Notes under the pieces: generated by a model
What the model was told of the DNA's origin: nothing
Database searches by the model: none
What the model saw: the letters and a program-made list of their open reading frames with translations, nothing else
Made by a program: the position numbers and the translations under genes
Part shown: positions 8,962 to 17,070 of the stretch, piece by piece
Position numbering within the stretch: the first letter of the stretch is position 1
How the letters are laid out: each line of letters begins with the position of its first letter
DNA from: Polaromonas jejuensis NBRC 106434
Lineage (GTDB): Bacteria > Pseudomonadota > Gammaproteobacteria > Burkholderiales > Burkholderiaceae_C
DNA: 64,000 bases
Assembly: GCF_001598235.1 (NCBI RefSeq)
Contig: NZ_BCYO01000008.1
Location: 1 to 64,000 of the forward strand
Reading direction: 5' to 3'

Positions 8962-9501
8962 ATGAAATCATCGAGCATCATTTTCGCCTGCGCATTGGCT
9001 CTCGCGGCCGGTGCTGCCTTGGCGCAAGGTAGTCCATCCGCCGACGCCGGACCCACGGACGCGCAGATCGCGCACATTGTGGTTACAGCGAACCAGGTCG
9101 ACATCAATGCGGGCAAGCTCGCCGTGTCGAAAGGCAGCGACAAGGAGGTCAAGGGCTTTGGTAAGCAGATGGTCACCGACCACACTGGTGTCAACAAACA
9201 GGCTACCGCGCTGGTCAAAAAGCTCAAGGTCAAGCCAGAAGACAACCCAACCAGCAAGAGCCTCATGTCCGGCGGCGAGGACAACCTCAAGAAGCTCAAA
9301 GCGCTGAAGGGCAAAGACTTTGACAAGGCCTACATCGACAACGAGGTTGCCTATCATCAGGCCGTACTGGACGCGATCGACAAGACACTGGTGCCCAATG
9401 CCAAGAACGAAGAGCTCAAGGGGCTGATCGTCAAGGTCCGGCCGGCCTTCGTCGCGCATCTCGAGCATGCCAAGATGATGCAGGCATCGCTCAGCAAATA
9501 G
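8962..9501 (+). CDS. DUF4142 periplasmic protein
   Basis: This 179-residue exported protein has a signal peptide (about 1-21, AALA before QGSPSADAG) followed by a four-helix ferritin-like domain of the DUF4142 type: AHIVVTANQVDINAGKLA, FGKQMVTDHTGVNKQ and FVAHLEHAKMM. Family members are linked to envelope or oxidative stress, but no reaction is established. AAGGAGAAGG is an excellent ribosome-binding site. A cupredoxin gene follows 30 bases downstream, so the two are probably co-transcribed. Confidence 0.85.
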   Translation: MKSSSIIFACALALAAGAALAQGSPSADAGPTDAQIAHIVVTANQVDINAGKLAVSKGSDKEVKGFGKQMVTDHTGVNKQATALVKKLKVKPEDNPTSKSLMSGGEDNLKKLKALKGKDFDKAYIDNEVAYHQAVLDAIDKTLVPNAKNEELKGLIVKVRPAFVAHLEHAKMMQASLSK

Positions 9502-9531
9502 CGACAGATACCCGGCGTGCAAGAGACACAT

Positions 9532-9897
9532 ATGACCGCGTTGCTTGAGCAACGTTACGGTCGCAGGTGGACATATCCGCTAGTGGTCGCGCTGGTATGC
9601 GTCGTGGGCTTGCTCCGCGTCGACCCCGGCGCGATTGCCGCTGGGAAGCCCGTAACGCACACTGTTGTTATCGAAGCGTTGAAATACGCGCCCGACACCC
9701 TCACGGTCAAACGCGGTGACATGGTTGTGTGGATCAATAAAGACCCGTTTCCTCACACCGTCACCGCAAACGGCGTCTTTGATTCGCACGACATCGCGGC
9801 CAGCCGCTCATGGAAGTACACGGCGCGCACCCCAGGCGAATTCGCATACATCTGCAAGCTTCATCCGACAATGAAGGGAGCGCTGACAGTCGAATGA
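9532..9897 (+). CDS. Plastocyanin/amicyanin-like cupredoxin
   Basis: This 121-residue secreted blue-copper protein has an N-terminal hydrophobic helix (about 15-37) followed by a cupredoxin domain with the type-1 copper ligands in place: H75 (PFPHTV), then C108, H111 and M114 in YICKLHPTM. It would shuttle electrons or bind copper in the periplasm. An upstream in-frame ATG at 9517 exists, but AAGAG about 6 bases before 9532 favours the later start. It lies just after the DUF4142 gene. Confidence 0.85.
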   Translation: MTALLEQRYGRRWTYPLVVALVCVVGLLRVDPGAIAAGKPVTHTVVIEALKYAPDTLTVKRGDMVVWINKDPFPHTVTANGVFDSHDIAASRSWKYTARTPGEFAYICKLHPTMKGALTVE

Positions 9898-10265
9898 GTT
9901 CTGCGCTTTTCGTGGTGCCGACTCACTTCCATCCGACTGTGGGCTTTCGGGAGGCATCTCCAATGGCTGGTTGTGATTCGAGGCTTGCCCGCCGCCTGAT
10001 TTCAATCAATACTCGCTCGCGCTGCACAAGAGCCGGTCAAACGGAAAAACTGACATCCCAAGTCGAATGACCGCCCCCGAGTTCCAAGCACCGGCAACGA
10101 ATGTCAGCTTCTCGCCCAGGCGAACAGCATGCGGGTATTTGCGGGGAGTTGCAGCGGCGGAGGAAGCACCAGCCCCATCTCCGCAAGCTTTGCTTCAATT
10201 CTTGCCACGGTAAGCTCCTCGTTTTTTCCCTTGATACCGCGTGCAGTGCGCGGTCGCCAAGCGAA
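9898..10265. other. Intergenic stretch, no gene seen
   Basis: About 370 bases between the cupredoxin stop and the cupin stop. No frame with natural composition, RNA gene or repeat was recognised. Confidence 0.45.
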
Positions 10266-10706
10266 TCATCGCAGGATGACCCATCGTTTCATTGCCAACC
10301 GGTCGCATTGCTTTTGAGCTGGTCTTATGGCCCCCCGGTCATCCAGTTCGGGGTGCATCACAACGCTTTCCTGGGCCGTCGACTCATTACGTACACCAAT
10401 GAACACTGCGGGCACTTCGCGACGGTTCACCGCGACATGCGGAACACCAGCGGGAATAAAGAGATAGTCCCCGGGATGTGCCACTTCCCGATGCTCCAGC
10501 GCGCCGCCCGTCCACAGTTCGACTTCGCCCCCTCTCATCATGTAGAAAGCCGATTCGTGAAGTGCGTGAATATGCGCCTTGGTTCGACCTTCAGGGGGAA
10601 TCGTGACCATTCCGAGAAACAGCGCCTGCGCTCCAACCGACTCTTTGCTGATGCCCGGTGTGTATTTCGATCCCTGCCTGCTCACATAACTGGCCGAACC
10701 GGACAC
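10266..10706 (-). CDS. Cupin-domain protein, probably 5'-disrupted
   Basis: This small single-domain cupin has KAHIHALHES (metal-binding His/Glu), GGEVELWTG and GDYLFIPAGVPHVAVN. ESVVMHPELD closes the domain. The frame offered here starts at GTG 10706. Twelve codons upstream, in the same frame, an ATG at 10742 has a good GGGAG ribosome-binding site, but its eighth codon is TAA (10719-10721). The homologous region (CVV, then SRQGS, then PGISKESVGA) begins right after that stop. The gene has therefore probably suffered a nonsense mutation and may survive only through the weak GTG. The substrate is unknown. Confidence 0.65.
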   Translation of the reverse strand: MSGSASYVSRQGSKYTPGISKESVGAQALFLGMVTIPPEGRTKAHIHALHESAFYMMRGGEVELWTGGALEHREVAHPGDYLFIPAGVPHVAVNRREVPAVFIGVRNESTAQESVVMHPELDDRGAIRPAQKQCDRLAMKRWVILR

Positions 10707-10829
10707 AACACATCCGAATTATCTTTGATCTGCAGTTTCCATTTGTGAATCTCCCGGAAACATCAAGCAAAGCAAAATACGCCCGCGCCTTTGGGGCGTC
10801 AACCGACCGACGGAGTATGCCGGACGGGC

Positions 10830-11201
10830 TCAGTCCATCAAGGAGGGGGTATTTGCACTTGTCATTGCGATGACATTCATTTCGAACTTGACCAATTCAG
10901 CGGCGAGCCCGGGAAGTCTTTCGACCTGGCCGGCACCATATCGCACTTCGAGTGCAAGATTTTCACCCTCGACATAGCCAAGCTCGCAAAGACCTTGCCT
11001 AAATGCTTCCAGTGCGGGAGTTGCTTGCGCGGGTATTCCGTTGCCTGCCGTAGAAGCCGTTGCGCGAGGGGAAAAAGCCGAATTGAGGATCAGACCAATC
11101 CGTGCGGTGCTGGCTGCTTGCTGGGCAGTGGAAAAGCGTGGCGCTGCGGTGAGTCCCAAAAATACGATGGCGGTCAACGCGATCATCTCGTTGAGCTTCA
11201 T
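10830..11201 (-). pseudogene. ABC transporter substrate-binding protein (ABC_sub_bind), N-terminal fragment
   Basis: About 123 codons begin with a signal peptide (MKLNEMIALTAIVFLGLTAAP) and continue as ABC-type periplasmic binding proteins of the family with FRQGLCELGYVEGENLALEVRYG and RLPGLAAELVK. The match ends after NVIAMTSANT, where a stop follows. Full-length members have over 300 residues, so roughly two thirds are missing. No permease or ATPase is nearby. Confidence 0.75.
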
Positions 11202-11327
11202 TGCCTTTTCTCCCGGCATCAACCAAGGGGAACCCACTCTAGGCTTGACATCGCGGCTTGTCCAGACTCAGTATTGACGTGCGCAATCACGGGTGCTACT
11301 CTGACCCTCCGTACTGAGGAGCGCGCC

Positions 11328-11972
11328 ATGACACCATGGGACATTCAGGGCACCGAGCTGATCAACTGCAATTGCTCGTACGGCTGCCCGTGCCAGTTCA
11401 ATGCACTACCCACCAAGGGATTCTGCGAAGCCATGGGGGCAATCTCCATCGAGAAAGGCCACTTCGGGGAGGTGCCGCTCGACGGGCTGAAGATCGGCGT
11501 GGTGTTCAGCTGGCCCGGCCCCATCCACGAAGGCAAAGGCAAGTGCCAGCCCATCGTCGACACCAAGGCGTCACCGCAGCAACGCGAGGCTCTTCTGAAG
11601 ATCATGTCGGGCGAGGAAACCGAGCCCTTTGCAACCATGTTCTCAGTGTTCGCCTCGACCATGGAAACAGTCTATGAGCCGATCTTCACCAGGATCGATT
11701 ACGACGTGAATGTCGAGGGCCGGCGCGGCGTGGTGCATGTCCAGGACGTGTTCGATCTCGTCGGTGAGCCGATCCGCAACCCCGTCACCGGCCAGGAACA
11801 CCGTGCCCGCATCGACCTTCCGAACGGCTTTGAATATGAAATCGCGGAAATCGGCTCCGCGACCAGCCGATCCATGGGCAAGCTCGCGGTCGACCTGAAG
11901 AACAGCTACGCGCAGTTCGCCCGGCTTCACTTGAACAACAAGGGTATCGTGCGCCATCGCGCAGCCGTGTGA
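11328..11972 (+). CDS. DUF1326 protein with N-terminal Cys cluster
   Basis: This 214-residue cytoplasmic protein of the DUF1326 family has its hallmark cysteine cluster at 14-22 (NCNCSYGCPCQFN). The remainder is a beta-rich domain. The cluster suggests metal binding. The frame is open far upstream, but GAGGAG 8 bases before the ATG at 11328 sets the start. The DUF2182 membrane-protein gene begins inside the stop (TGATG), so the two are translationally coupled. The pair recurs in proteobacteria, but no biochemical role is established to my knowledge. Confidence 0.85.
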   Translation: MTPWDIQGTELINCNCSYGCPCQFNALPTKGFCEAMGAISIEKGHFGEVPLDGLKIGVVFSWPGPIHEGKGKCQPIVDTKASPQQREALLKIMSGEETEPFATMFSVFASTMETVYEPIFTRIDYDVNVEGRRGVVHVQDVFDLVGEPIRNPVTGQEHRARIDLPNGFEYEIAEIGSATSRSMGKLAVDLKNSYAQFARLHLNNKGIVRHRAAV

Positions 11973-12760
11973 TGGGACCGGAGGCCCTGCTGCGGCACGA
12001 GCGCCCGATCATCGTCTGCGGGATCGCGGCAGTCTTCGCACTCTCCTGGGTGTACATCTGGCAGGGGGCTGGAATGGGCATGTCGGCGCTCGACATGACC
12101 ACCCTCAGCCTGTTTCCCCATCGCCAGACGAGCATGGAAGGCAGCATGGAGGCGAGTTGGCGGATCGTCGCCGCCATGTGGTGGGTCATGATGATTGCCA
12201 TGATGACGCCCAGCGCGACGCCGCTGGTGCTGCTTTATTCGAAGGTGCTGGAGCGGCAGTCGGGACCCATGGCCCGCCGCTACGCGGCCACTTCGCTTCT
12301 GATGGCTGGCTATCTGGTGGTGTGGCTGGCCTTTTCGGTGGTGGCCGCGACGCTGCAAAAGATGCTCGAGCCCGCCGGGCTCATCTCGGGGATGATGCTC
12401 TGGTCGCGCAGCGCGGCCCTGTCGGCGGGGGTGCTGGCGGCTGCGGGCCTGTACCAGTTTTCCGGCACCAAGCGCGCGTGTCTGACCCAGTGCCGCTCAC
12501 CCGTTCGCTTTCTGACCCAGTACGCGCGCCCGGGTATCGGGGCGGGCTTCATGCTTGGCATGCGCCACGGCGCTTTCTGTGTGGGGTGTTGCTGGCTGCT
12601 GATGGCCTTGCTATTCGTCGGCGGGATCATGAACCTGATCTGGATCGCCGCGCTGATGCTCTTTGTGTTGGTCGAGAAGCTGATGCCGGCCGGGGCTACA
12701 TTCGGCAGGGTATCGGGAGCACTCATGATTCTCTGGGCGGGTGCGACCCTTCTTGTTTGA
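11972..12760 (+). CDS. DUF2182 integral membrane protein
   Basis: This 262-residue polytopic protein has about six to seven hydrophobic helices and the Met-rich signature MWWVMMIAMMTPSATPLVLLY. It also has a CxxC-like YQFSGTKRACLTQCRSP segment and FCVGCCWLLM in later helices. These Met, Cys and His features suggest metal handling in the membrane. The ATG overlaps the DUF1326 stop by one base; an in-frame GTG three bases earlier is less likely. Confidence 0.85.
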   Translation: MGPEALLRHERPIIVCGIAAVFALSWVYIWQGAGMGMSALDMTTLSLFPHRQTSMEGSMEASWRIVAAMWWVMMIAMMTPSATPLVLLYSKVLERQSGPMARRYAATSLLMAGYLVVWLAFSVVAATLQKMLEPAGLISGMMLWSRSAALSAGVLAAAGLYQFSGTKRACLTQCRSPVRFLTQYARPGIGAGFMLGMRHGAFCVGCCWLLMALLFVGGIMNLIWIAALMLFVLVEKLMPAGATFGRVSGALMILWAGATLLV

Positions 12761-13789
12761 AACCCAGGGACACTTTCGAAGAAGCGGGAGCCATACGAGG
12801 CTACATGATTGGGCGCTGTGGCGGCAATTTCCATGCTTCAGGACCTGCGCGCACGCCTGGATGACCGGCTGCTTTGCGGCGACCAAATGCGAGAGCGGTA
12901 GGACAGCAATGGGCGCGATGGAGCCTGTGACCGGTGGCCGCAATCTGGAATCCTGGTTTTTGAAGTGCCCAATGACAGTTTTCTCGTTAGCTCCGTCGAC
13001 CGGCAATTCGGTGCCGTTTAGTGCCAACTGCCAATCGGATTTTTTCTCGACCGTCAACAGCAGACTGGACTTCCCACGGTCTGGTAGACAGTCCGGGCCC
13101 ATGATTTCTTCATAGGAGCAAGCCATGAGCATCCAGCGTTATCCCAACAGTTCCCCCGGCCAATCGTAGGCGCAAGCTTGGGCGGGCGGTATCACCCATC
13201 GGTACGCATGGCCCCTGCCTTGGTGGGCTGCGAGGCCCAGCCCACGGATTTGCAACTCGCCTTCCATCTCCTGGCCGTGTTGGTCATTGTCAGCGGTAGC
13301 CGCTGGGGGCGGGAGGTGCAGGCACGCCGGCGCACCGCAGTGACGGCGCGAGTCCCCGGTAGCGCTTAGGCGCTAAGAGCCAACGCTACGTAGCTGTTAG
13401 TTGATCATTTGCCAGACCCCATTAGCCTGTCGGCAGGCTGTTCTAGATGGAACCGTTCCAATTTGCGGGGCCAATACCCCGAAGCGGCCCCCTGCCCTAT
13501 CAAGCCCAAGCAGGACCGTGTGCTGAAATAGATTGGGGCCCAACCGCGCCGCCGATGATGTCGGCGCTTAAGGACGCGCAAGGTGCGGGCGTTTGTCGAT
13601 TTCATGCTGGCATGCGTGGGCACCGGGTAGGTGCCGCAGCCTCGGGCATCAGCCCACGGTCGAAGCATCCTGGCCAGCCAGTCTCCATTTGGGTTTAGAC
13701 CACTCAACCGTTGAGTCCAATCAGGTGGCCCAGATGCCATTTAGAGACCTCGACGCTCAATCTGTGCCATGTCTGCCTGGTGCACCGAG
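12761..13789. other. 1-kb gene-poor stretch with possible gene debris
   Basis: No intact gene was recognised. A minus-strand frame from 13132 reads plausibly at first (SDWQLALNGTELPVDG near 13040-12990), then turns into the shadow of DUF2182, so it may be a decayed gene. A good ribosome-binding site (AGGAG) precedes ATG 13125, but that frame stops after 14 codons (MSIQRYPNSSPGQS). A short hairpin lies at 13360-13375 (TAGCGC TTAG GCGCTA). Confidence 0.4.
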
Positions 13790-14254
13790 CTATCTCATCC
13801 ATCGCTGCCGCAGCAGATGGTCGAGGGAGCAGCTTCCGGCCCCCCGGCATAGCAGCACCAGCAGCATCGCGGCCCACTGGATATGCGTAGGCCAGGCTTG
13901 CGGGTAGATGAATATCTCGATGACCGCGGTCATGCCCAGAAGTACCAGCGCCACCGGCCTGCTCGCCAATCCGAGCACCAGCAGTACTGGCGCACTCAAC
14001 TCGATCGAAACTGCCATGTAGGCGGCAATTTCCGGAGGTATGAGCGGCACCTTGTACTCTTCGCGAAACAGCTCCACGGCAGTCGCCCAATTGGCCAGCT
14101 TGGTCATGGCGGAATTCCAGAACACTGTGGCCACCGCGAGCCGCAGCGGGATGGCCAGGAGTGTGTAGGGCACCTGGTCGAGCCAACCGACGAGGCGCAC
14201 CATCGGGTTGTCATGCGCCGCTTGCGGCTTGATGGATGGGGGCGAATTTTTCAT
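13790..14254 (-). CDS. DoxX-family membrane protein
   Basis: This 154-residue protein has four hydrophobic helices typical of DoxX: LLAIPLRLAVATVFWNSAMTK, AAYMAVSIELSAPVLLVLG, PVALVLLGMTAVIEI and WAAMLLVLLCRGAG. It is the last gene of the DUF2282-DUF692-DUF2063-DoxX operon, where DoxX is a frequent partner of unclear role, perhaps redox or export. The frame is open to 14425, but that overlaps the preceding gene. The ATG at 14254, 17 bases after the DUF2063 stop, fits an operon start. Confidence 0.85.
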   Translation of the reverse strand: MKNSPPSIKPQAAHDNPMVRLVGWLDQVPYTLLAIPLRLAVATVFWNSAMTKLANWATAVELFREEYKVPLIPPEIAAYMAVSIELSAPVLLVLGLASRPVALVLLGMTAVIEIFIYPQAWPTHIQWAAMLLVLLCRGAGSCSLDHLLRQRWMR

Positions 14255-14271
14255 GTTCGAATCGTCCGGGG

Positions 14272-15066
14272 TTAAAGCGCCATCGTCCGGCTCGCCTGGC
14301 TGAAACTCGCATAGCATCCGCGCGCCAGGTGAGCGGCGAGCAAGCGGTGCGGCTCGGCACAAGATGCCGCCGCCAGCGCCGCGCCCAGTGGTTGCCCCGA
14401 AAACAGCGCTGCGGCAACCCGCCATTCGGGCTCGCTCAGGCGCACCGTGTGGACATCGTCGCCCGTTCGTTGAACCAGCAGCCAGACCGGACCGTCGGCA
14501 AGGTTTATCGCCGCCATGGCATCATCATCACGCCCCAGCACCGCGTGCCAGACCGCGTCGGCCGGGAACTCGCAGCGCAGCAGTTGCGTCGCCGGGTCCG
14601 GCACCAGGCGCAGGTCTTCGAGCGCTGCCTCGCCCAGGGTCGCCAGACGCGCGATCTCCAGCGGTTCGGCGTCGGCCGCGTGCAGCACGAGGTTGACCTT
14701 CCATTCGAGCCTGGCCAGGTCCGGCAGATAAGGCAGCGACGCCGCCTGCCCAAGTTGTGCCAGAAATTGCGGGAAGTCCGCGCCATACGCATCCAGCCAG
14801 GCACTGCGGGGTGGAGCCTGCGCCGCGAACAGGCGCGCCGCGCCCTCGAAGAATTCCACGCCCACCACATGTTGCACGGCCGGAAAGGCCAGGCGAAGTG
14901 CCGTCACCAGCACGCCGGCCGAGGTGTTGCGGTAAATGCCGATCCGCTCCTGCGGGTCCAATCCTTCGTTGATGACAAAGGCCGATGCGTCCCCGTCCAC
15001 GCCGCCCAGCAGGCTGTGGCGAATCGCCAGCTGGAGTTCAAGCAATGTTGGCGCAGGCGGCCTCAT
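14272..15066 (-). CDS. DUF2063 (HvfC/BufC-like) partner of the DUF692 enzyme
   Basis: This 264-residue protein begins with LLELQLAIRHSLLGG and RIGIYRNTSAGVLVTALRLAFPAV, the conserved N-terminal signature of DUF2063. Members work with DUF692 enzymes as precursor-recognition partners in RiPP-like maturation. Many carry the misleading label DNA-binding domain. Its start overlaps the DUF692 3' end by 29 bases, implying coupled translation and complex formation. DoxX follows. Confidence 0.87.
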   Translation of the reverse strand: MRPPAPTLLELQLAIRHSLLGGVDGDASAFVINEGLDPQERIGIYRNTSAGVLVTALRLAFPAVQHVVGVEFFEGAARLFAAQAPPRSAWLDAYGADFPQFLAQLGQAASLPYLPDLARLEWKVNLVLHAADAEPLEIARLATLGEAALEDLRLVPDPATQLLRCEFPADAVWHAVLGRDDDAMAAINLADGPVWLLVQRTGDDVHTVRLSEPEWRVAAALFSGQPLGAALAAASCAEPHRLLAAHLARGCYASFSQASRTMAL

Positions 15067-15928
15067 GGCGGTGTTCCTTGAGTATGACCTCGGCGACGGC
15101 TGCTTCCTCCATCAGGACTTCAAGCGCAGGCACATGGGTATCCCACTCGATCAGTGTCGGAATCGGGCCGAAGCGCGCGAGCGCCTCTCGATAGAGCGTC
15201 CAGACCGCCGGCGCGACGCGCGAGCCGTGGTCGTCGATGCGCAGCGTCCTGCCCCGACCGAACTCGCGGATGCTGTGTCCGGCAAGGTGGATTTCGCCGA
15301 TGGCCGCTGGAGGCAAGGCCGCAAGGTAGGTCAGCGTATCCCAGCCGTGATTGCAGGCGCTGACGTAGATATTGTTGACGTCGCACAGAATACCGCAGCC
15401 GGTTCGTTGCGCGACATGCGCCAGGAACTCCCACTCGGGAATGGTCGAGTGCCGGAAACGCAGATAAGTCGACGGATTCTCGATGAGGATGCGCCGCCTC
15501 AGGTGCATCTGAACCTGGTCGACATGATGACAGACGATGGCCAAGGCCTCTTCAGTCAAGGGCAGCGGCAGCAGGTCGGCCAGATAGGTGCCGCCGCTCA
15601 CGCTCCACGACAAATGCTCGGAGATCAGTCCGGGTTCTACCCTGTCGACAACATCTCGCAGACGCCCAAGATGGGCGGTGTCCAGCCCGTCGGCACTGCC
15701 CAGGGACAGGCCGACGCCATGCAGCGAGATCGGGTAGTCGCGGCGAATCGCGTCGAGGTAGCGTGGCGCCGTGCCGCCGCCCATGTAGTTTTCGCTATGC
15801 ACCTCGAACCACGCGACATCGGGACGCGCCTCGGCGACCGGCTGATGGTGCCGAAAGCGCAACCCGATACCGGCGCGCGCGGGAATTTGGTCAGGTGCCT
15901 CCCGCGCCTTGGCCAAAGCGACTCGCAT
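15038..15928 (-). CDS. DUF692 multinuclear non-heme iron oxidase (MNIO), BufB-like
   Basis: This 296-residue TIM-barrel enzyme of the DUF692/MNIO family shows the metal-ligand motifs in order: WFEVHSENYMGG, SLHGVGLSLGS, SEHLSWS, LIENPSTYL, CDVNNIYVSACNHGWD, IHLAGH, IDDHGS and LIEWDTHVPAL. Characterised members oxidise cysteine residues of small precursor peptides using an iron cluster and O2. Here the precursor is the DUF2282 protein 14 bases upstream. The ATG at 15928 fits operon spacing. Confidence 0.92.
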   Translation of the reverse strand: MRVALAKAREAPDQIPARAGIGLRFRHHQPVAEARPDVAWFEVHSENYMGGGTAPRYLDAIRRDYPISLHGVGLSLGSADGLDTAHLGRLRDVVDRVEPGLISEHLSWSVSGGTYLADLLPLPLTEEALAIVCHHVDQVQMHLRRRILIENPSTYLRFRHSTIPEWEFLAHVAQRTGCGILCDVNNIYVSACNHGWDTLTYLAALPPAAIGEIHLAGHSIREFGRGRTLRIDDHGSRVAPAVWTLYREALARFGPIPTLIEWDTHVPALEVLMEEAAVAEVILKEHRHEAACANIA

Positions 15929-15942
15929 AGGCTTGTGTCCGC

Positions 15943-16263
15943 CTAGCTTGCCTTCAGCTTGCCGCCCTGAATCTTGGAACAGTCACCCGCCGGCAGCAGC
16001 ACAAAGGACTTTGCGTCGCGCGCCTGCGTGGACAGGCCGGCGCAGGAATGCGCGCCTTCCGCGCAATCGTTCTTGGCCACCGCATTGATGCCGTAGCATT
16101 TCTCCAGCTTGTTTTGCGTCATCCGCATCATGTTGTCCTTGACGACCTGCGGCGCGTTGCTCATGTCCTTCGTGCCCTGCGCCTGTCCCGGCACCGCCAG
16201 AAATGCCAGCGCGAGACCGATCGTTGCAGACAGCGTCGAAGCTGCCAATACCTGTTTGCTCAT
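15943..16263 (-). CDS. DUF2282 precursor, bufferin-like periplasmic metallophore
   Basis: This 106-residue exported peptide has a signal sequence of about 28 residues (AFLAVPGQAQ). The mature part has four cysteines, C56, C67, C74 and C95, in KCYGINAVAKNDCAEGAHSC and LLPAGDCSKI. This is the DUF2282 pattern. Related precursors in Caulobacter were reported to have cysteines converted to sulfur heterocycles and to bind copper in the periplasm. It is the first gene of the operon, about 60 bases downstream of a SigF-like promoter. Modification chemistry here is inferred from family. Confidence 0.9.
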   Translation of the reverse strand: MSKQVLAASTLSATIGLALAFLAVPGQAQGTKDMSNAPQVVKDNMMRMTQNKLEKCYGINAVAKNDCAEGAHSCAGLSTQARDAKSFVLLPAGDCSKIQGGKLKAS

Positions 16264-16329
16264 CTGGGTTTCTCCTCAAGCTAAAAAAGGTAGGTTCACG
16301 GGGCGCAGGATTGCAACCCTGAAATGAGA

Positions 16330-16355
16330 TTCGACCGGCGGCGAGCAAAGGTTAC
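16330..16355 (-). promoter_or_regulatory. SigF-type ECF promoter for the DUF2282 operon
   Basis: On the minus strand GTAACC (16355-16350) and CGAA (16333-16330) are separated by exactly 16 bases. This matches the -35 GTAACC and -10 CGAA elements described for Caulobacter SigF-controlled DUF2282/DUF692 operons. The start of transcription would be near 16323, giving a leader of about 60 bases. The divergent gene encodes an ECF sigma factor, the expected user of this promoter. Confidence 0.75.
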
Positions 16356-16410
16356 TGGGCACGCAACATTTATTTGTTCGAAATGGTCCCTCCAAAGTGG
16401 AAAATCGGTC

Positions 16411-17070
16411 ATGTCCTCCAAAACGCTGCCAATCGGTCCAACGCCGAGTCCGGAGCCGGATGCCCAAGGTCCGGAGGCACCCGGGCGCGAACCCATCGCC
16501 GCGGAGACCCGCGCCGACGGCAGGCTCGATTGGTCCATCCTCATGGCACGGGCGCAAGGGGGTGACCGTGATGCCTACCGACGCCTGCTCGAAGCAATCA
16601 CGCCCTATTTACGGGCGCTCGCAGCCCGCCGCATCGGGAATCGAAGCGATCTTGAGGATACGGTTCAAGACATTCTTCTGACCGTGCACACGGTGCGCCA
16701 CACCTACGACCCGGCCCTCCCATTCGGCCCCTGGCTGCTTACCATCGCCAAGCGGCGCATCGTTGACGGGCTGAGGCGGCAGGAGCGTTCCAGTGCGCAT
16801 GAATTACCGATTGAGCTCGAACACGAAACCTTGTGGGCCTCCCACGCGAACTTACAGGAAGAGGCAGCGGACGCCCGCGTGCTGCGCGAAGCCATTGAGC
16901 ATCTGCCCGCCGGACAACGGGATGCGATACGAATGCTGAAACTCGAAGAAATGTCATTGCAGGAAGCGTCGGCGGCCAGCGCAATGTCGGTTGTTTCGTT
17001 GAAGGTGGCAACGCATAGGGCCTTGAAGAAGCTGCGCGCGATGATCGAAAAGTCAGGAGACCGGACATGA
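16411..17070 (+). CDS. ECF RNA polymerase sigma factor (SigF-like)
   Basis: This 219-residue sigma-70-family protein has region 2 at about 45-115 (DAYRRLLEAITPYLRALA, DLEDTVQDILLTVHTVRHTYDP, FGPWLLTIAKRRIVD) and region 4 near the C-terminus (LPAGQRDAIRMLKLEEMSLQEAS, VVSLKVATHRALKKLR). The start MSSKTL at 16411 is chosen. The open frame continues to 16324 but runs into the divergent promoter. It overlaps the NrsF gene by four bases, the classic sigma/anti-sigma arrangement, and faces the DUF2282 operon it probably controls. Confidence 0.9.
   Translation: MSSKTLPIGPTPSPEPDAQGPEAPGREPIAAETRADGRLDWSILMARAQGGDRDAYRRLLEAITPYLRALAARRIGNRSDLEDTVQDILLTVHTVRHTYDPALPFGPWLLTIAKRRIVDGLRRQERSSAHELPIELEHETLWASHANLQEEAADARVLREAIEHLPAGQRDAIRMLKLEEMSLQEASAASAMSVVSLKVATHRALKKLRAMIEKSGDRT

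Noticed and set aside
10101-10748. 215-codon plus-strand frame
   Set aside because: Antisense of the cupin gene in its right half and of no natural composition in the left.
13360-13375. Hairpin TAGCGC...GCGCTA as attachment site or terminator
   Set aside because: Short, no T-run, no second copy seen.
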